Shown here piece by piece: positions 25,523 through 31,756 of a stretch of DNA of 33,001 nt. The position numbers were made by a program, and so were the translations under genes. The notes under the pieces were generated by a model. That model did not search any database. It was not told where the DNA came from and worked only from the letters and a program-made list of their open reading frames with translations. This DNA comes from Candidatus Aadella gelida (lineage in GTDB: Bacteria > Omnitrophota > Gorgyraeia > Tantalellales > Tantalellaceae). Position 1 is the first letter of the stretch. Each line of letters starts with the position of its first letter. The stretch lies in contig JAVCDB010000094.1 of NCBI GenBank assembly GCA_030765205.1, positions 1 to 33,001 on the forward strand, written 5' to 3'.

Positions 25523-26161
25523 TTATTCTGAAACCCTTACCTGTATCTTACTTGCCAAATCCTTATCCACCGCGAACTGGCTTTCTCCTATCTGGAACAA
25601 ATACGCGGGACGCCGGCGAAGCAGCTGTACAGATAGTCCCGGCAATATGCCCATTGAAGTAAGTTTATTAAGCACTTTACTGTTCTTGGTACGTATATAC
25701 GCTATTCGGCCGCGCTGTTTAGGTCTGCATTCCGAAAGAGGCGCTATGACCTTCTGAGGCATTTTTCTGTTATCCCTACAACATTTACCTTCCGGGATAC
25801 TGCTCCCATGAGGACAAGTCATTGGATGCCCAAGCAAAGTACATATATTTGATTCCACATCTTTTTGCAGGGCATGCTCAAACTTACATCCTAGTTCATG
25901 CAGTTTGGCAGGTTTAACCATAAGAACGTCCGCAAGGAGCCTTTCTGACAAACGATGCCGCCTGACACAGCTGCGCGATTCTCTCCAACCTTTGTCTGTA
26001 AGTTTGAGGTCATTTTTGTCCTGTTCCGCATACCCTCCGGCTATCAAGTCTTTTCCGTCAGGATCATCGCATGCCATATCCAGCATCCAGACAGTCTCCT
26101 TTTCTTTGTTCATGATCCAATATTTTTCCAATATTTCCTGGGCTCTTTCTGAAATATTCAT
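25523..26161 (-). CDS. DtxR-like metal-sensing domain fused to FeoA
   Basis: 212 aa. The dimerisation/metal domain has RRHRLSERLLADVL (H69, E73) and LHELGCKFEHAL (H88, C92, E95, H96), matching the DtxR metal ligands including the Cys typical of iron rather than manganese sensors. CTLLGHPMTCPHGSSIPEG follows. The C-terminal FeoA/SH3-like domain (about 140-210) contains KVLNKLTSMGILPGLSVQLL. The N-terminal 60 residues end in KLTDKGW as in DtxR proteins but lack an evident helix-turn-helix with SxPTVSxxL, so DNA binding is unsure. It overlaps the small Cys-rich gene by four bases and probably senses iron for the operon. Confidence 0.88.
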   Translation of the reverse strand: MNISERAQEILEKYWIMNKEKETVWMLDMACDDPDGKDLIAGGYAEQDKNDLKLTDKGWRESRSCVRRHRLSERLLADVLMVKPAKLHELGCKFEHALQKDVESNICTLLGHPMTCPHGSSIPEGKCCRDNRKMPQKVIAPLSECRPKQRGRIAYIRTKNSKVLNKLTSMGILPGLSVQLLRRRPAYLFQIGESQFAVDKDLASKIQVRVSE

Positions 26162-26340
26162 TTTCTTTTCTTCCTTTCAATAAAACTTTTAATTTTTTTG
26201 ATCCATGCCGGTTCGGGAACGACCATATACCCGCACCGAGGACACTTTATTTTACCGCATTGACTGAATATAGAACATCCCTGGCATCCTTTTTTTTCTC
26301 CGCAAGACTCGAACTCTAACCCGCAAAACGAACACTTCAT
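26158..26340 (-). CDS. Small eight-cysteine protein of the feo operon
   Basis: 60 aa. Cysteines at 3, 6, 13, 19, 22, 28, 33 and 36 form CxxC, C, CxxC, C, CxxCGY; the tail is basic (IERKKRK). It has no membrane helix, unlike the classical FeoB-associated Cys-rich family. Two zinc sites or an Fe-S cluster are possible. It overlaps both feoB and the DtxR-FeoA gene by four bases, so its product should be made in step with them. That supports a role in FeoB assembly or iron handling, like FeoC, but without sequence similarity to FeoC that I can see. Confidence 0.85.
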   Translation of the reverse strand: MKCSFCGLEFESCGEKKGCQGCSIFSQCGKIKCPRCGYMVVPEPAWIKKIKSFIERKKRK

Positions 26341-28283
26341 AATTTTACTCCAAGACCGTTAAGTATAGAATTAAGCAAAAACCCTATAAAAAAAGCGAAC
26401 GGAAAGATAAAAAGCGCCATCCCTATGGCCATAAGCTTACCTCTCTCTTTCCATGTCACAACAAACTGGGCCACGCACGGCACAAAAAGTGTAAGAACAA
26501 CTGACGCAATTAGCAGCCCGTTCCCTCCCAGCTCTCCGCTTTTTGCCAGATCAAAAAGACCCGCAGCACCAAAATCTCGTCTGAAAAAACCGTACAGGAA
26601 AGCCGGAGAAGCATTTTCCGGTATCCCGGCCCATTTCACCGGATACGCCATAAATCTCACCAGAATATCGAATATACCCGTTATTTTGCCTACCCATATC
26701 ATGACACTTGCCGCAATAAAAACTGGTATTATCTCCTTAAAATACCAGACCATCCTAGTATATGTCTTTGTGAACACGTTAACAAAACTCGGCATTCTTA
26801 ACGGAGGCAGCTCCATAAAAAAGGATACATCTTCCCCTTTGACAAGTATTTTTCCAAGAAATCCTACTAAAAGAAAAACCATCGCCACCGTTCCCGCCCA
26901 GATACACATCATCATCGGTTTTCCGCCCATCAACCCCAAAAGAACGCCTAATTGAGCAGAACAAGGTATCGCGAGAGCCAGAAGAAAAGTAGCAATTATC
27001 TTTTCTTTTTTTGATTCTAAAGTTCTGGTCACGATAGTAGCCATAGTATCGCATCCGAACCCCAGGGTTAAAGGAATAACAGAACGTCCGCTAAGCCCGA
27101 TCTTCTTGAACATGCGATCAACCAGCATAGCTAACCTAGGCAAATATCCCGTATCTTCAATTATCGAAAATGCCACGAAAAATGTAAAGACTATAGGTAA
27201 TATTATTGCAAAAGCATACCTAGCCCCCAAAGTTATTATCCCATATTCTCCCGCAAACAATCCGAAGAATATCCCGTCACCAAACATTCTATGAAAAATT
27301 ATATCTACATTAGGGTTAACATACTTTTCGAACACATTGGCTTCTATAAGGTCTACCAATGTACCCGCCCCAAATTCACCCACAAACTTGTAAAGACCGA
27401 ACCAGAGTACCGCAGCTAATATGGGTAGACCCAGAATAGGATGCACCATTATCTGACTAAGCCCTTCTTTCCACCCGCTGCTCTTCCGCGTTGCGGCACC
27501 TAAACGCTCTTCAAGCACTTCCTGCGCTGTTTCGTGCCTGGCAATGGAAATCTCCCTCTCTATCCTTTCGTGAGGCAGTCCCGCCGTTATCTCCTTTATG
27601 CTTTCATGTTCTTTCTCTTCCTTAAGAACATCCAACCCATATTCATCGTTCTGCAATACCAAAAGTGCTAAAGCTCTGGAAGACAAGACGTATCGGTTTT
27701 TTATCAACCCATACAGATCCCGAATTTTATCTTCCACCTCGGCAGGATAAACCACTTTTTTAACATCTGTGAACTTGTATCTATCTTCCATCACCTCAAC
27801 TATCCTAGAACACAGATTCTCTACCCCGAGCCCTTGAGTTGCCACAGTCTCCACAACGGGAATTCCAAGATCATGTTCCAAATGCGCGATATTCATTTTC
27901 ATCCCGCGCGCCAGAAACTCATCATAAAGGTTCAGCACCAGTATCACGGGTTGACCGGTCTCTATAAGCTGGAGTGTAAGCGGCAGCATTCTCAACATAT
28001 TTTTTGCGTCAACCACATGCAGCAGGCATCCTGCATCCTCGCTAGTCACAATTTTTCGCGCAACATCCTCTTCAGAAGTTATAGGCCGCAACGAATACAT
28101 TCCTGGAGTATCAATAACAGAGAACTTATGATGCGCTCCCACCTTAATGTTCCCGTGCGAAACATCAACGGTAGTTCCCGGATAATTACTTACCGTGACA
28201 TAACTCCCCGTTAGAGCATTAAAGATAGCGCTCTTACCCACATTAGGACTGCCAACAAGAATTACTTTTTTATCCTGACCCAT
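26337..28283 (-). CDS. feoB: Ferrous iron transporter FeoB
   Basis: 648 aa. An N-terminal GTPase domain has G1 GSPNVGKS (11-18), G3 DTPGMYSL and G4 NLYD, followed by a helical insert. The membrane part includes the gate motif SVIPLTLGFGCDTMATIVTRT, LALAIPCSAQLGVLLGL and the FVPCVAQFVVTWKERG region near the C-terminus. FeoB imports Fe2+ across the inner membrane with GTPase control. It is slightly short because the C-terminus ends right after the last helix. Its start lies 11 bases after arsR, and the 3' end overlaps the Cys-rich gene, so the FeoA function is supplied by the downstream DtxR-FeoA fusion. Confidence 0.97.
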   Translation of the reverse strand: MGQDKKVILVGSPNVGKSAIFNALTGSYVTVSNYPGTTVDVSHGNIKVGAHHKFSVIDTPGMYSLRPITSEEDVARKIVTSEDAGCLLHVVDAKNMLRMLPLTLQLIETGQPVILVLNLYDEFLARGMKMNIAHLEHDLGIPVVETVATQGLGVENLCSRIVEVMEDRYKFTDVKKVVYPAEVEDKIRDLYGLIKNRYVLSSRALALLVLQNDEYGLDVLKEEKEHESIKEITAGLPHERIEREISIARHETAQEVLEERLGAATRKSSGWKEGLSQIMVHPILGLPILAAVLWFGLYKFVGEFGAGTLVDLIEANVFEKYVNPNVDIIFHRMFGDGIFFGLFAGEYGIITLGARYAFAIILPIVFTFFVAFSIIEDTGYLPRLAMLVDRMFKKIGLSGRSVIPLTLGFGCDTMATIVTRTLESKKEKIIATFLLALAIPCSAQLGVLLGLMGGKPMMMCIWAGTVAMVFLLVGFLGKILVKGEDVSFFMELPPLRMPSFVNVFTKTYTRMVWYFKEIIPVFIAASVMIWVGKITGIFDILVRFMAYPVKWAGIPENASPAFLYGFFRRDFGAAGLFDLAKSGELGGNGLLIASVVLTLFVPCVAQFVVTWKERGKLMAIGMALFIFPFAFFIGFLLNSILNGLGVKL

Positions 28284-28294
28284 TATTTTCCCTT

Positions 28295-28624
28295 CTAAGC
28301 CCTTTCCAAAACATGCTTGAGCCCTTCATTAAACAGATTCTCTATATGCTCATCATTAAGCCGATAGAACGCCTTCCGCCCTTCCTTACGACACTTTATC
28401 AGATCAAGATCTTTTAGCGGTCTGAGTTGATGCGATATAGCAGAATGACTCATCCCTAAAAGAAGAGACATTTCAACTACACATAATTCTTCTTTTGACA
28501 ACGCAAATATCAACTTGGTCCTTGTAGGATCCCCTAACACGCGAAAGGTTCTGGAAAGTTTGCTGACCACTTCCGGGGAATCCATTTTTTTCCTTATTGC
28601 TTCTATTATCTTTTTTCTGGGCAT
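28295..28624 (-). CDS. ArsR/SmtB-family metalloregulator
   Basis: 109 aa from MPRKKIIEAI, chosen because GAGGAG lies six bases before that ATG; the ORF-track start is 17 codons longer and runs through the operator. The winged helix is typical: FRVLGDPTRTKLIFAL, EMSLLLGMSHSAISHQLRPL and GRKAFYRL. In helix alpha5, D91, H93, H104 and E107 reproduce the D-x-H-x10-H-x2-E metal site of SmtB-type zinc sensors. The alpha3 CxC site is absent (C48-V-V). It therefore should sense Zn, Co, Ni or perhaps another divalent metal, not arsenic. It heads the feoB operon and probably represses it. Confidence 0.93.
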   Translation of the reverse strand: MPRKKIIEAIRKKMDSPEVVSKLSRTFRVLGDPTRTKLIFALSKEELCVVEMSLLLGMSHSAISHQLRPLKDLDLIKCRKEGRKAFYRLNDEHIENLFNEGLKHVLERA

Positions 28625-28647
28625 TATCATCTCCTCGTTATTGCTAT

Positions 28648-28667
28648 ATATGAACAACTGTTCACAT
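28648..28667. promoter_or_regulatory. ArsR/SmtB-type operator
   Basis: ATATGAACAA and CTGTTCACAT form an inverted repeat with 8 of 10 complementary positions, close to the SmtB/CzrA-type operator core (ATATGAACA and TGTTCATAT). It spans the predicted transcription start of the arsR-feoB operon, 24 bases before the arsR ATG, so binding would block initiation. Confidence 0.72.
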
Positions 28668-28694
28668 GTTAACATGTCCTGCCGGAGGTGTCAA
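28666..28694 (-). promoter_or_regulatory. Sigma-70-type promoter of the arsR-feoB operon
   Basis: On the minus strand: TTGACA (28689-28694), a 17-base spacer, then TAACAT (28666-28671). The -35 is a perfect consensus. The -10 lies inside a perfect 14-nt palindrome, ACATGTTAACATGT (28664-28677), immediately next to the ArsR operator. The palindrome may be a second regulator's site. Confidence 0.7.
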
Positions 28695-28717
28695 TAAAAA
28701 AGTAATTGAAGCCATAT

Positions 28718-28763
28718 AAAAAAATAGGGACGTCTCCCTTACGAGTGACGTCCCTATTTTTTT
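28718..28763 (-). terminator. Strong, potentially bidirectional terminator after rnpB
   Basis: A 17-bp perfect stem (AAAAAAATAGGGACGTC and its complement) encloses a 12-base loop and ends in a T run in either direction. In the minus direction it follows rnpB by a few bases, and it insulates the arsR promoter 24 bases downstream. Its stem carries the GGGAC core shared with other intergenic repeats of the window. Confidence 0.9.
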
Positions 28764-28769
28764 TAAAAT

Positions 28770-29149
28770 GAAGCAGATCTATAAGCCGGGTTCTGTAGGC
28801 GCATGCGCCTGATAGCTATCCATCTGGGACTGCCATTACTGACAGCCTCATGCGACCTACCCGGAGGTCATAGCGGAACTAGCCGCTCCGCACCAGTCCA
28901 TCCGCATGTACGGATTTTTCTGATTCCCTCCCTATTTGGTCTTGCTCCGCGCAGAGATTACCGCGTTTCACCCTTCCCTGTTAAGGGAAGACTCGTCTCT
29001 GTGGCTCTCATTTTCCTAAGAAAACGACCCCAATGGGGTTATCCTCGCCTCTCGGCGGACGGGTATTACCCGCTACGCTGCTATCTGGAGCCCGGACTTT
29101 CCTCTCCGTACGAGAACTCGCACAGAGCAGCTATCCGATCTGCTCCTTC
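28770..29149 (-). ncRNA. rnpB: RNase P RNA, bacterial type A
   Basis: About 380 nt on the minus strand. Near the 5' end is the universal GAGGAAAGTCCGGGCTCC, and near the 3' end is ACAGAACCCGGCTTATAG. The outermost AGCAGATC and GATCTGCT pair as P1, which sets the approximate ends. GGTGAAACGCGG and the extended helices fit type A. This RNA is the catalytic subunit that matures tRNA 5' ends. The plus-strand ORF 28803-29336 overlaps it and is not real. It lies between the RNase HI gene and a strong terminator. Ends are good to a few bases. Confidence 0.96.
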
Positions 29150-29154
29150 TGTAT

Positions 29155-29183
29155 TTTATACCAGAACCTTATATTATACAAGT
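29155..29183 (-). promoter_or_regulatory. Possible rnpB promoter
   Basis: Minus strand: ACTTGT, 17 bases, TATAAA, ending six bases before the inferred RNA 5' end. The -10 is good but the -35 is weak, and it overlaps the last codons of the RNase HI gene. Transcription from upstream genes could also supply the RNA. Confidence 0.4.
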
Positions 29184-29602
29184 GTATTGAGATCTAAAGC
29201 ATTATTGACCAATTTATCCGCTTCTTTGTTCTCTTCCCGAGGTATTTCATTGATCTTTACAGCTTTGAAAGACTTAATAAGGCTATCTGCAATAACAAAA
29301 AACTTTCTGATATTACGATCCTTTACCTTATATTGACCTTTTAACTGACGTGCGACCAACTGACTATCCAAATGCAAGGTTATCTCGGTCGCTTTTATTT
29401 TGAGGGCTTCTTGAAGTGCGCATATAACTGCGACATATTCGGCTACATTATTGGTGGCATCCCCTATGAATTCAGATATTTCGCTTATCTTCACACCTTT
29501 ATCATTCAAAAGGACTGCACCTACACCTGACGGTCCGGGATTTCCCCGGGAACCTCCATCAGTAAAAATTTCAAGCCTCTTGGCAGACTCAATTTTCGAC
29601 AT
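29174..29602 (-). CDS. RNase HI family protein
   Basis: 142 aa from MSKIESAKRLEIFTDGGSRG; the GTG start eight codons earlier is possible. The RNase H fold shows FTDGGSRGNPG (D15), ATNNVAEYVAVICALQEAL (E55), HLDSQLVARQLKGQYKVKD (D79) and REENKEADKLVN (D129), a complete DEDD active site. It degrades RNA in RNA-DNA hybrids. This is the short form common next to C4 zinc-ribbon proteins, and it overlaps that gene by 14 bases here. The tail may contain the rnpB promoter. Confidence 0.93.
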   Translation of the reverse strand: MSKIESAKRLEIFTDGGSRGNPGPSGVGAVLLNDKGVKISEISEFIGDATNNVAEYVAVICALQEALKIKATEITLHLDSQLVARQLKGQYKVKDRNIRKFFVIADSLIKSFKAVKINEIPREENKEADKLVNNALDLNTLV

Positions 29603-30311
29603 AAAGCATTCTTCCGCAATTCTCACAAAGGACTATCGTTTTCTGAAGTTTCGCGTCATTGATTATCTGTGGTCTCAAATGCATATTACATTCGCTACAG
29701 GATTCTCCATTAACTACCGCAAGGGCTGTTTGTCCTTTATTAGCCAATATTCTTTCGTACACATCGAGAATTTTGCTGTCTATGGAAGCTGTCATCTCTT
29801 CTCTCTCTGCCCCTAATCCTTTAAGCATTTCGAGAAGTTCTTTCTCTTCTTTTACTATCGCACTCTTCTCACTCTCTACACTATCTCCTTCAGCCGCAAA
29901 TATTCCCTCTTCCTTTTTCTTCTTCGCCTCTGCGGATTCTATTTCATCCAGCAGACCTATTATCTCTTCTTCCAGCAACGATGCGTCGGCTTTCAGACTT
30001 TCTATTTCTTGCTGGAGAGCTGTATACTCTTTGTTCTTCTTTATAAGATTAAGCTCACCCTGATGTTTCTTTATCTTTTCCTCTTTTTCTCTTAGATCAT
30101 TCTCTCTGTCATTCTTTTCGACTTTGGCTTGTTTTAAGTTTTCTTCAGCTTCCTCCAGCCCGCTTCTTTTAGACCCCAAAGAATCATCCATTTCTTTGAT
30201 GCGTACTGGAAAAGTATCCTTCCTAGACTTCATCTCATAGATACGCACATCTATCGATTTGATCTTTATCAATTTTTCAATATCTTCTCTAATGTCAGTT
30301 TTTTCTGTCAT
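29589..30311 (-). CDS. C4-type zinc-ribbon coiled-coil protein (CT398-like)
   Basis: 240 aa from MTEKTDIREDIEKLIKIKSID, with AAGGA upstream. Residues about 10-180 are a long coiled coil rich in Glu and Lys, including the family block ELNLIKKNKEYTALQQEIESLK. A C-terminal zinc ribbon has CSECNMHLRPQ and CENCGRML. Structures of such proteins show a helical hairpin plus zinc ribbon, and a nucleic-acid or chaperone role has been suggested but not settled. Translational overlap with RNase HI followed by rnpB implies an RNA-related function (inference). Confidence 0.92.
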   Translation of the reverse strand: MTEKTDIREDIEKLIKIKSIDVRIYEMKSRKDTFPVRIKEMDDSLGSKRSGLEEAEENLKQAKVEKNDRENDLREKEEKIKKHQGELNLIKKNKEYTALQQEIESLKADASLLEEEIIGLLDEIESAEAKKKKEEGIFAAEGDSVESEKSAIVKEEKELLEMLKGLGAEREEMTASIDSKILDVYERILANKGQTALAVVNGESCSECNMHLRPQIINDAKLQKTIVLCENCGRMLYVEN

Positions 30312-30327
30312 TTTTTCCTTTTTTATC

Positions 30328-30371
30328 TGTTGTTCTCGTCCCACCTAATGGTGGGCGCAGGGGGACTCGAA
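30328..30371 (-). repeat. Duplicated 3' end of tRNA-Val (copy without 5' half)
   Basis: Identical over 44 bases to 30431-30474, which comprises the tRNA-Val T-loop/acceptor strand, CCA and 21 bases of 3' flank. It lies 103 bases downstream of the complete gene in transcript sense. The interval between is GC-rich and unlike its surroundings. No anticodon arm is attached to this copy, so it is not a functional tRNA. Confidence 0.85.
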
Positions 30372-30430
30372 GCCTCGCCCGGAGGTCTCGGCACCCGCTC
30401 GAACATTACGTCCTCGCTCGCCTCCGTATA

Positions 30431-30474
30431 TGTTGTTCTCGTCCCACCTAATGGTGGGCGCAGGGGGACTCGAA
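30431..30474 (-). repeat. tRNA-Val 3' end and flank, original copy of the 44-nt repeat
   Basis: Matches 30328-30371 exactly. In both copies the tRNA acceptor end folds with the flank into a small hairpin: CCCACC, ATTA, GGTGGG on the minus strand. Duplicated tRNA 3' ends are typical of integration sites, but only about 59 bases separate the copies, far too little for an integrase-bearing element. Confidence 0.85.
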
Positions 30475-30528
30475 CCTCCGACCTCATGCATGTGAAGCAT
30501 GCGCTCTAACCAACTGAGCTATGCGCCC
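30452..30528 (-). tRNA. tRNA-Val (anticodon CAC), CCA encoded
   Basis: 77 nt with CCA. The acceptor stem GGGCGCA/TGCGCCC pairs fully. The D arm is GCTCAGTTGGTTAGAGC. The anticodon stem CATGC/GCATG holds loop TTCACAT, giving CAC for codon GUG. The T arm GGAGG-TTCGAGT-CCCCC has one A-C mismatch. Discriminator A is followed by encoded CCA. The 3' half is repeated downstream (30328-30371). Confidence 0.95.
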
Positions 30529-30540
30529 TGATAGTCGTAT

Positions 30541-30713
30541 ACCTCTATTCCTGTACGGCCCGCCAGCTGCTTATAGAACAAGAACAGTTGAAATAGATCT
30601 TATCCTCCTTCGTCTACCTATTATATCCTATCTGACTACGGCGGATAGCTTCCGCTTTTTCTATATGGCTTGCCAGCTGGAGCCAGATAATATTTAAATA
30701 AGTAGGCGAAAGC
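30541..30713. other. Gap between the two tRNAs with repeat-like motifs
   Basis: 173 bases without a gene. CCAGCTG appears twice (about 30560 and 30673). CTTCGTCTACCTATTA and AATAAGTAGGCGAAAG form an imperfect inverted repeat. An isolated AAGGAGG has no start codon behind it. It looks like repeat remnants; nothing functional is identified. Confidence 0.45.
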
Positions 30714-30790
30714 TGGTGGGGGCACAAGGACTCGAACCTTGAACCTACTGATTATGAGTCAGTTGCTCTAACCACTTGAGCTATGCCCCC
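30714..30790 (-). tRNA. tRNA with CAT anticodon (Met or Ile2), CCA encoded
   Basis: 77 nt with CCA. Acceptor GGGGGCA/TGCCCCC, D arm GCTCAAGTGGTTAGAGC, anticodon stem ACTGA/TCAGT with loop CTCATAA, T arm CAAGG-TTCGAGT-CCTTG, discriminator A. CAT reads AUG in an elongator tRNA-Met, or AUA after lysidine modification in tRNA-Ile2. The loop CTCATAA occurs in both, so I leave identity open. It is not the initiator: the anticodon stem lacks three consecutive G-C pairs. Confidence 0.93.
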
Positions 30791-30870
30791 ACCGATATGC
30801 ATAATAAAGCCTAAAAAGCTCCCTTATCGAAAGCGTATTATAGCATAGCCCTCAAACATCTTTCAAGGAT

Positions 30871-30904
30871 AAAAAAAGAGGGTGGATCTTATGACCCACC
30901 CTCT
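30871..30904 (-). terminator. Intrinsic terminator of the lysine-repeat gene
   Basis: AGAGGGTGG and CCACCCTCT form a 9-bp perfect stem with a 10-base loop, followed on the minus strand by TTTTTTT. It lies about 25 bases after the stop codon. Classic rho-independent form. Confidence 0.92.
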
Positions 30905-30928
30905 CAACCTTACAAAAAAGAAGCTATA

Positions 30929-31147
30929 TTATTTCTTCTTTTTCTTAGCAACTTTTTTCTTCGCAACTTTTTTCTTAGCTACCTTTTTCTTAGCAACTTT
31001 TTTCTTGGCAACTTTTTTCTTAGCTACCTTTTTCTTAGCAACTTTTTTCTTTCTTACAACTTTTTTCTTCGCAACTTTTTTCTTAGCAACTTTTTTCTTC
31101 TTCACAACTTTTTTCTTCGCAACTTTTTTCTTCTTCTTTACAACCAT
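30929..31147 (-). CDS. Lysine-repeat histone-like DNA-binding protein
   Basis: 72 aa, of which 44 are lysine. The sequence is almost entirely a VAKKK pentapeptide repeat, with a few VV and one Arg, and no globular domain. It resembles the C-terminal tails of bacterial H1-like proteins (Chlamydia HctA/HctB, Pseudomonas AlgP, mycobacterial HU tail), which compact DNA or bind RNA. The gene is real: GGGGGAAAG lies before ATG, a promoter-like pair upstream and an intrinsic terminator downstream. The near-identical DNA repeats make its length prone to slippage and to assembly errors. The overlapping plus-strand ORF (FFLATFF repeats) is a shadow. Confidence 0.88.
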   Translation of the reverse strand: MVVKKKKKVAKKKVVKKKKVAKKKVAKKKVVRKKKVAKKKVAKKKVAKKKVAKKKVAKKKVAKKKVAKKKKK

Positions 31148-31384
31148 TTCTTTCCCCCTTTGTTAGTACTTCTTGCAAATTATTTCTTTATATTCTCTTT
31201 TGTTTAAAATATACATCATATTTTATGATTTGCAAGTGAAGTGCAGTTTTTTTTTGCGGGAAAAATATAAAAATTATTTTTTTTGAGACCGTAATTTTAA
31301 CGGTTTTTACCGTCTTCGAATTCAACTCTGGTTTTTCTTGTTTTGTTTTCTGAAACTCTTTATTGGCAGTAGCTATAGAGGACT
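31148..31384. other. AT-rich promoter region of the lysine-repeat gene
   Basis: 237 bases between the PilZ stop and the lysine-repeat ATG. It is very AT-rich and contains the promoter described at 31208-31235, T/A tracts that could bend DNA, and a short ACCGT/ACGGT hairpin near 31290 that lacks a T run. No ORF. Confidence 0.6.
31208..31235 (-). promoter_or_regulatory. Probable promoter with embedded palindrome, lysine-repeat gene
   Basis: Minus strand: TTGCAA (31230-31235), 16 bases, TATATT (31208-31213), about 60 bases before the start codon. The spacer contains ATCATA-AAA-TATGAT, a 15-nt inverted repeat that could be an operator. The -35 fits 4 of 6 and the -10 fits 5 of 6 consensus bases. 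Confidence 0.45.
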
Positions 31385-31756
31385 TTAATCTTTAGCGAAA
31401 GTTATTGATGCTGTTCGCATCTTCAGTATCTTCTTAAGCTCATTGTCAGAATTTTTAAACGTTCTCACAAATTCTACGGCGACACCGAAGGTATTTATCA
31501 TTTTTTTATTTATTTTTTCGCACCTCACTACCCTCGATATCCATTGCATTGTTTTTGATGACACAGAAGTAGATATTGAACATTCTACTACTTCTCCGAT
31601 ATCAAAGCTGTCTATACTCAAAAAGTACACTCCTCCCAAGCTTATATTCTCTGATGTGGACATACCGCTTTTTGGATTTATATTTTTGAGGGTTCTGTAT
31701 TTAACAGTAAACCTATGAATGGATCTTTTGAAGGCTCTTTTCTCGTCTGTGATCAT
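31385..31756 (-). CDS. PilZ-domain protein
   Basis: 123 aa, a single domain. The N-terminal KRAFKRSIHRFTVKYR provides the RxxxR-like basic motif, and SENISLGGVYFLS matches the (D/N)xSxxG motif that binds c-di-GMP. GVAVEFVRT closes the barrel. It would act as a stand-alone c-di-GMP receptor controlling motility, surface polymers or transcription through a partner. It begins one codon after pfk ends. First motif spacing is not exact, so c-di-GMP binding is likely but not certain. Confidence 0.85.
   Translation of the reverse strand: MITDEKRAFKRSIHRFTVKYRTLKNINPKSGMSTSENISLGGVYFLSIDSFDIGEVVECSISTSVSSKTMQWISRVVRCEKINKKMINTFGVAVEFVRTFKNSDNELKKILKMRTASITFAKD

Noticed and set aside
28803-29336. 177-aa plus-strand ORF
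   Set aside because: Antisense to RNase P RNA and the end of RNase HI; no ribosome binding site or family signature.
30328-30430. Second tRNA-Val gene
   Set aside because: Only the T-loop and acceptor 3' strand are present; no matching 5' acceptor, D arm or anticodon arm can be folded.
30328-30474. att sites of an integrated mobile element
   Set aside because: The repeats flank only about 59 bases with no integrase; at best a scar.
30882-31166. Plus-strand ORF with FFLATFF repeats resembling a membrane protein
   Set aside because: Exact antisense shadow of the VAKKK repeat gene, which has the ribosome binding site, promoter and terminator.
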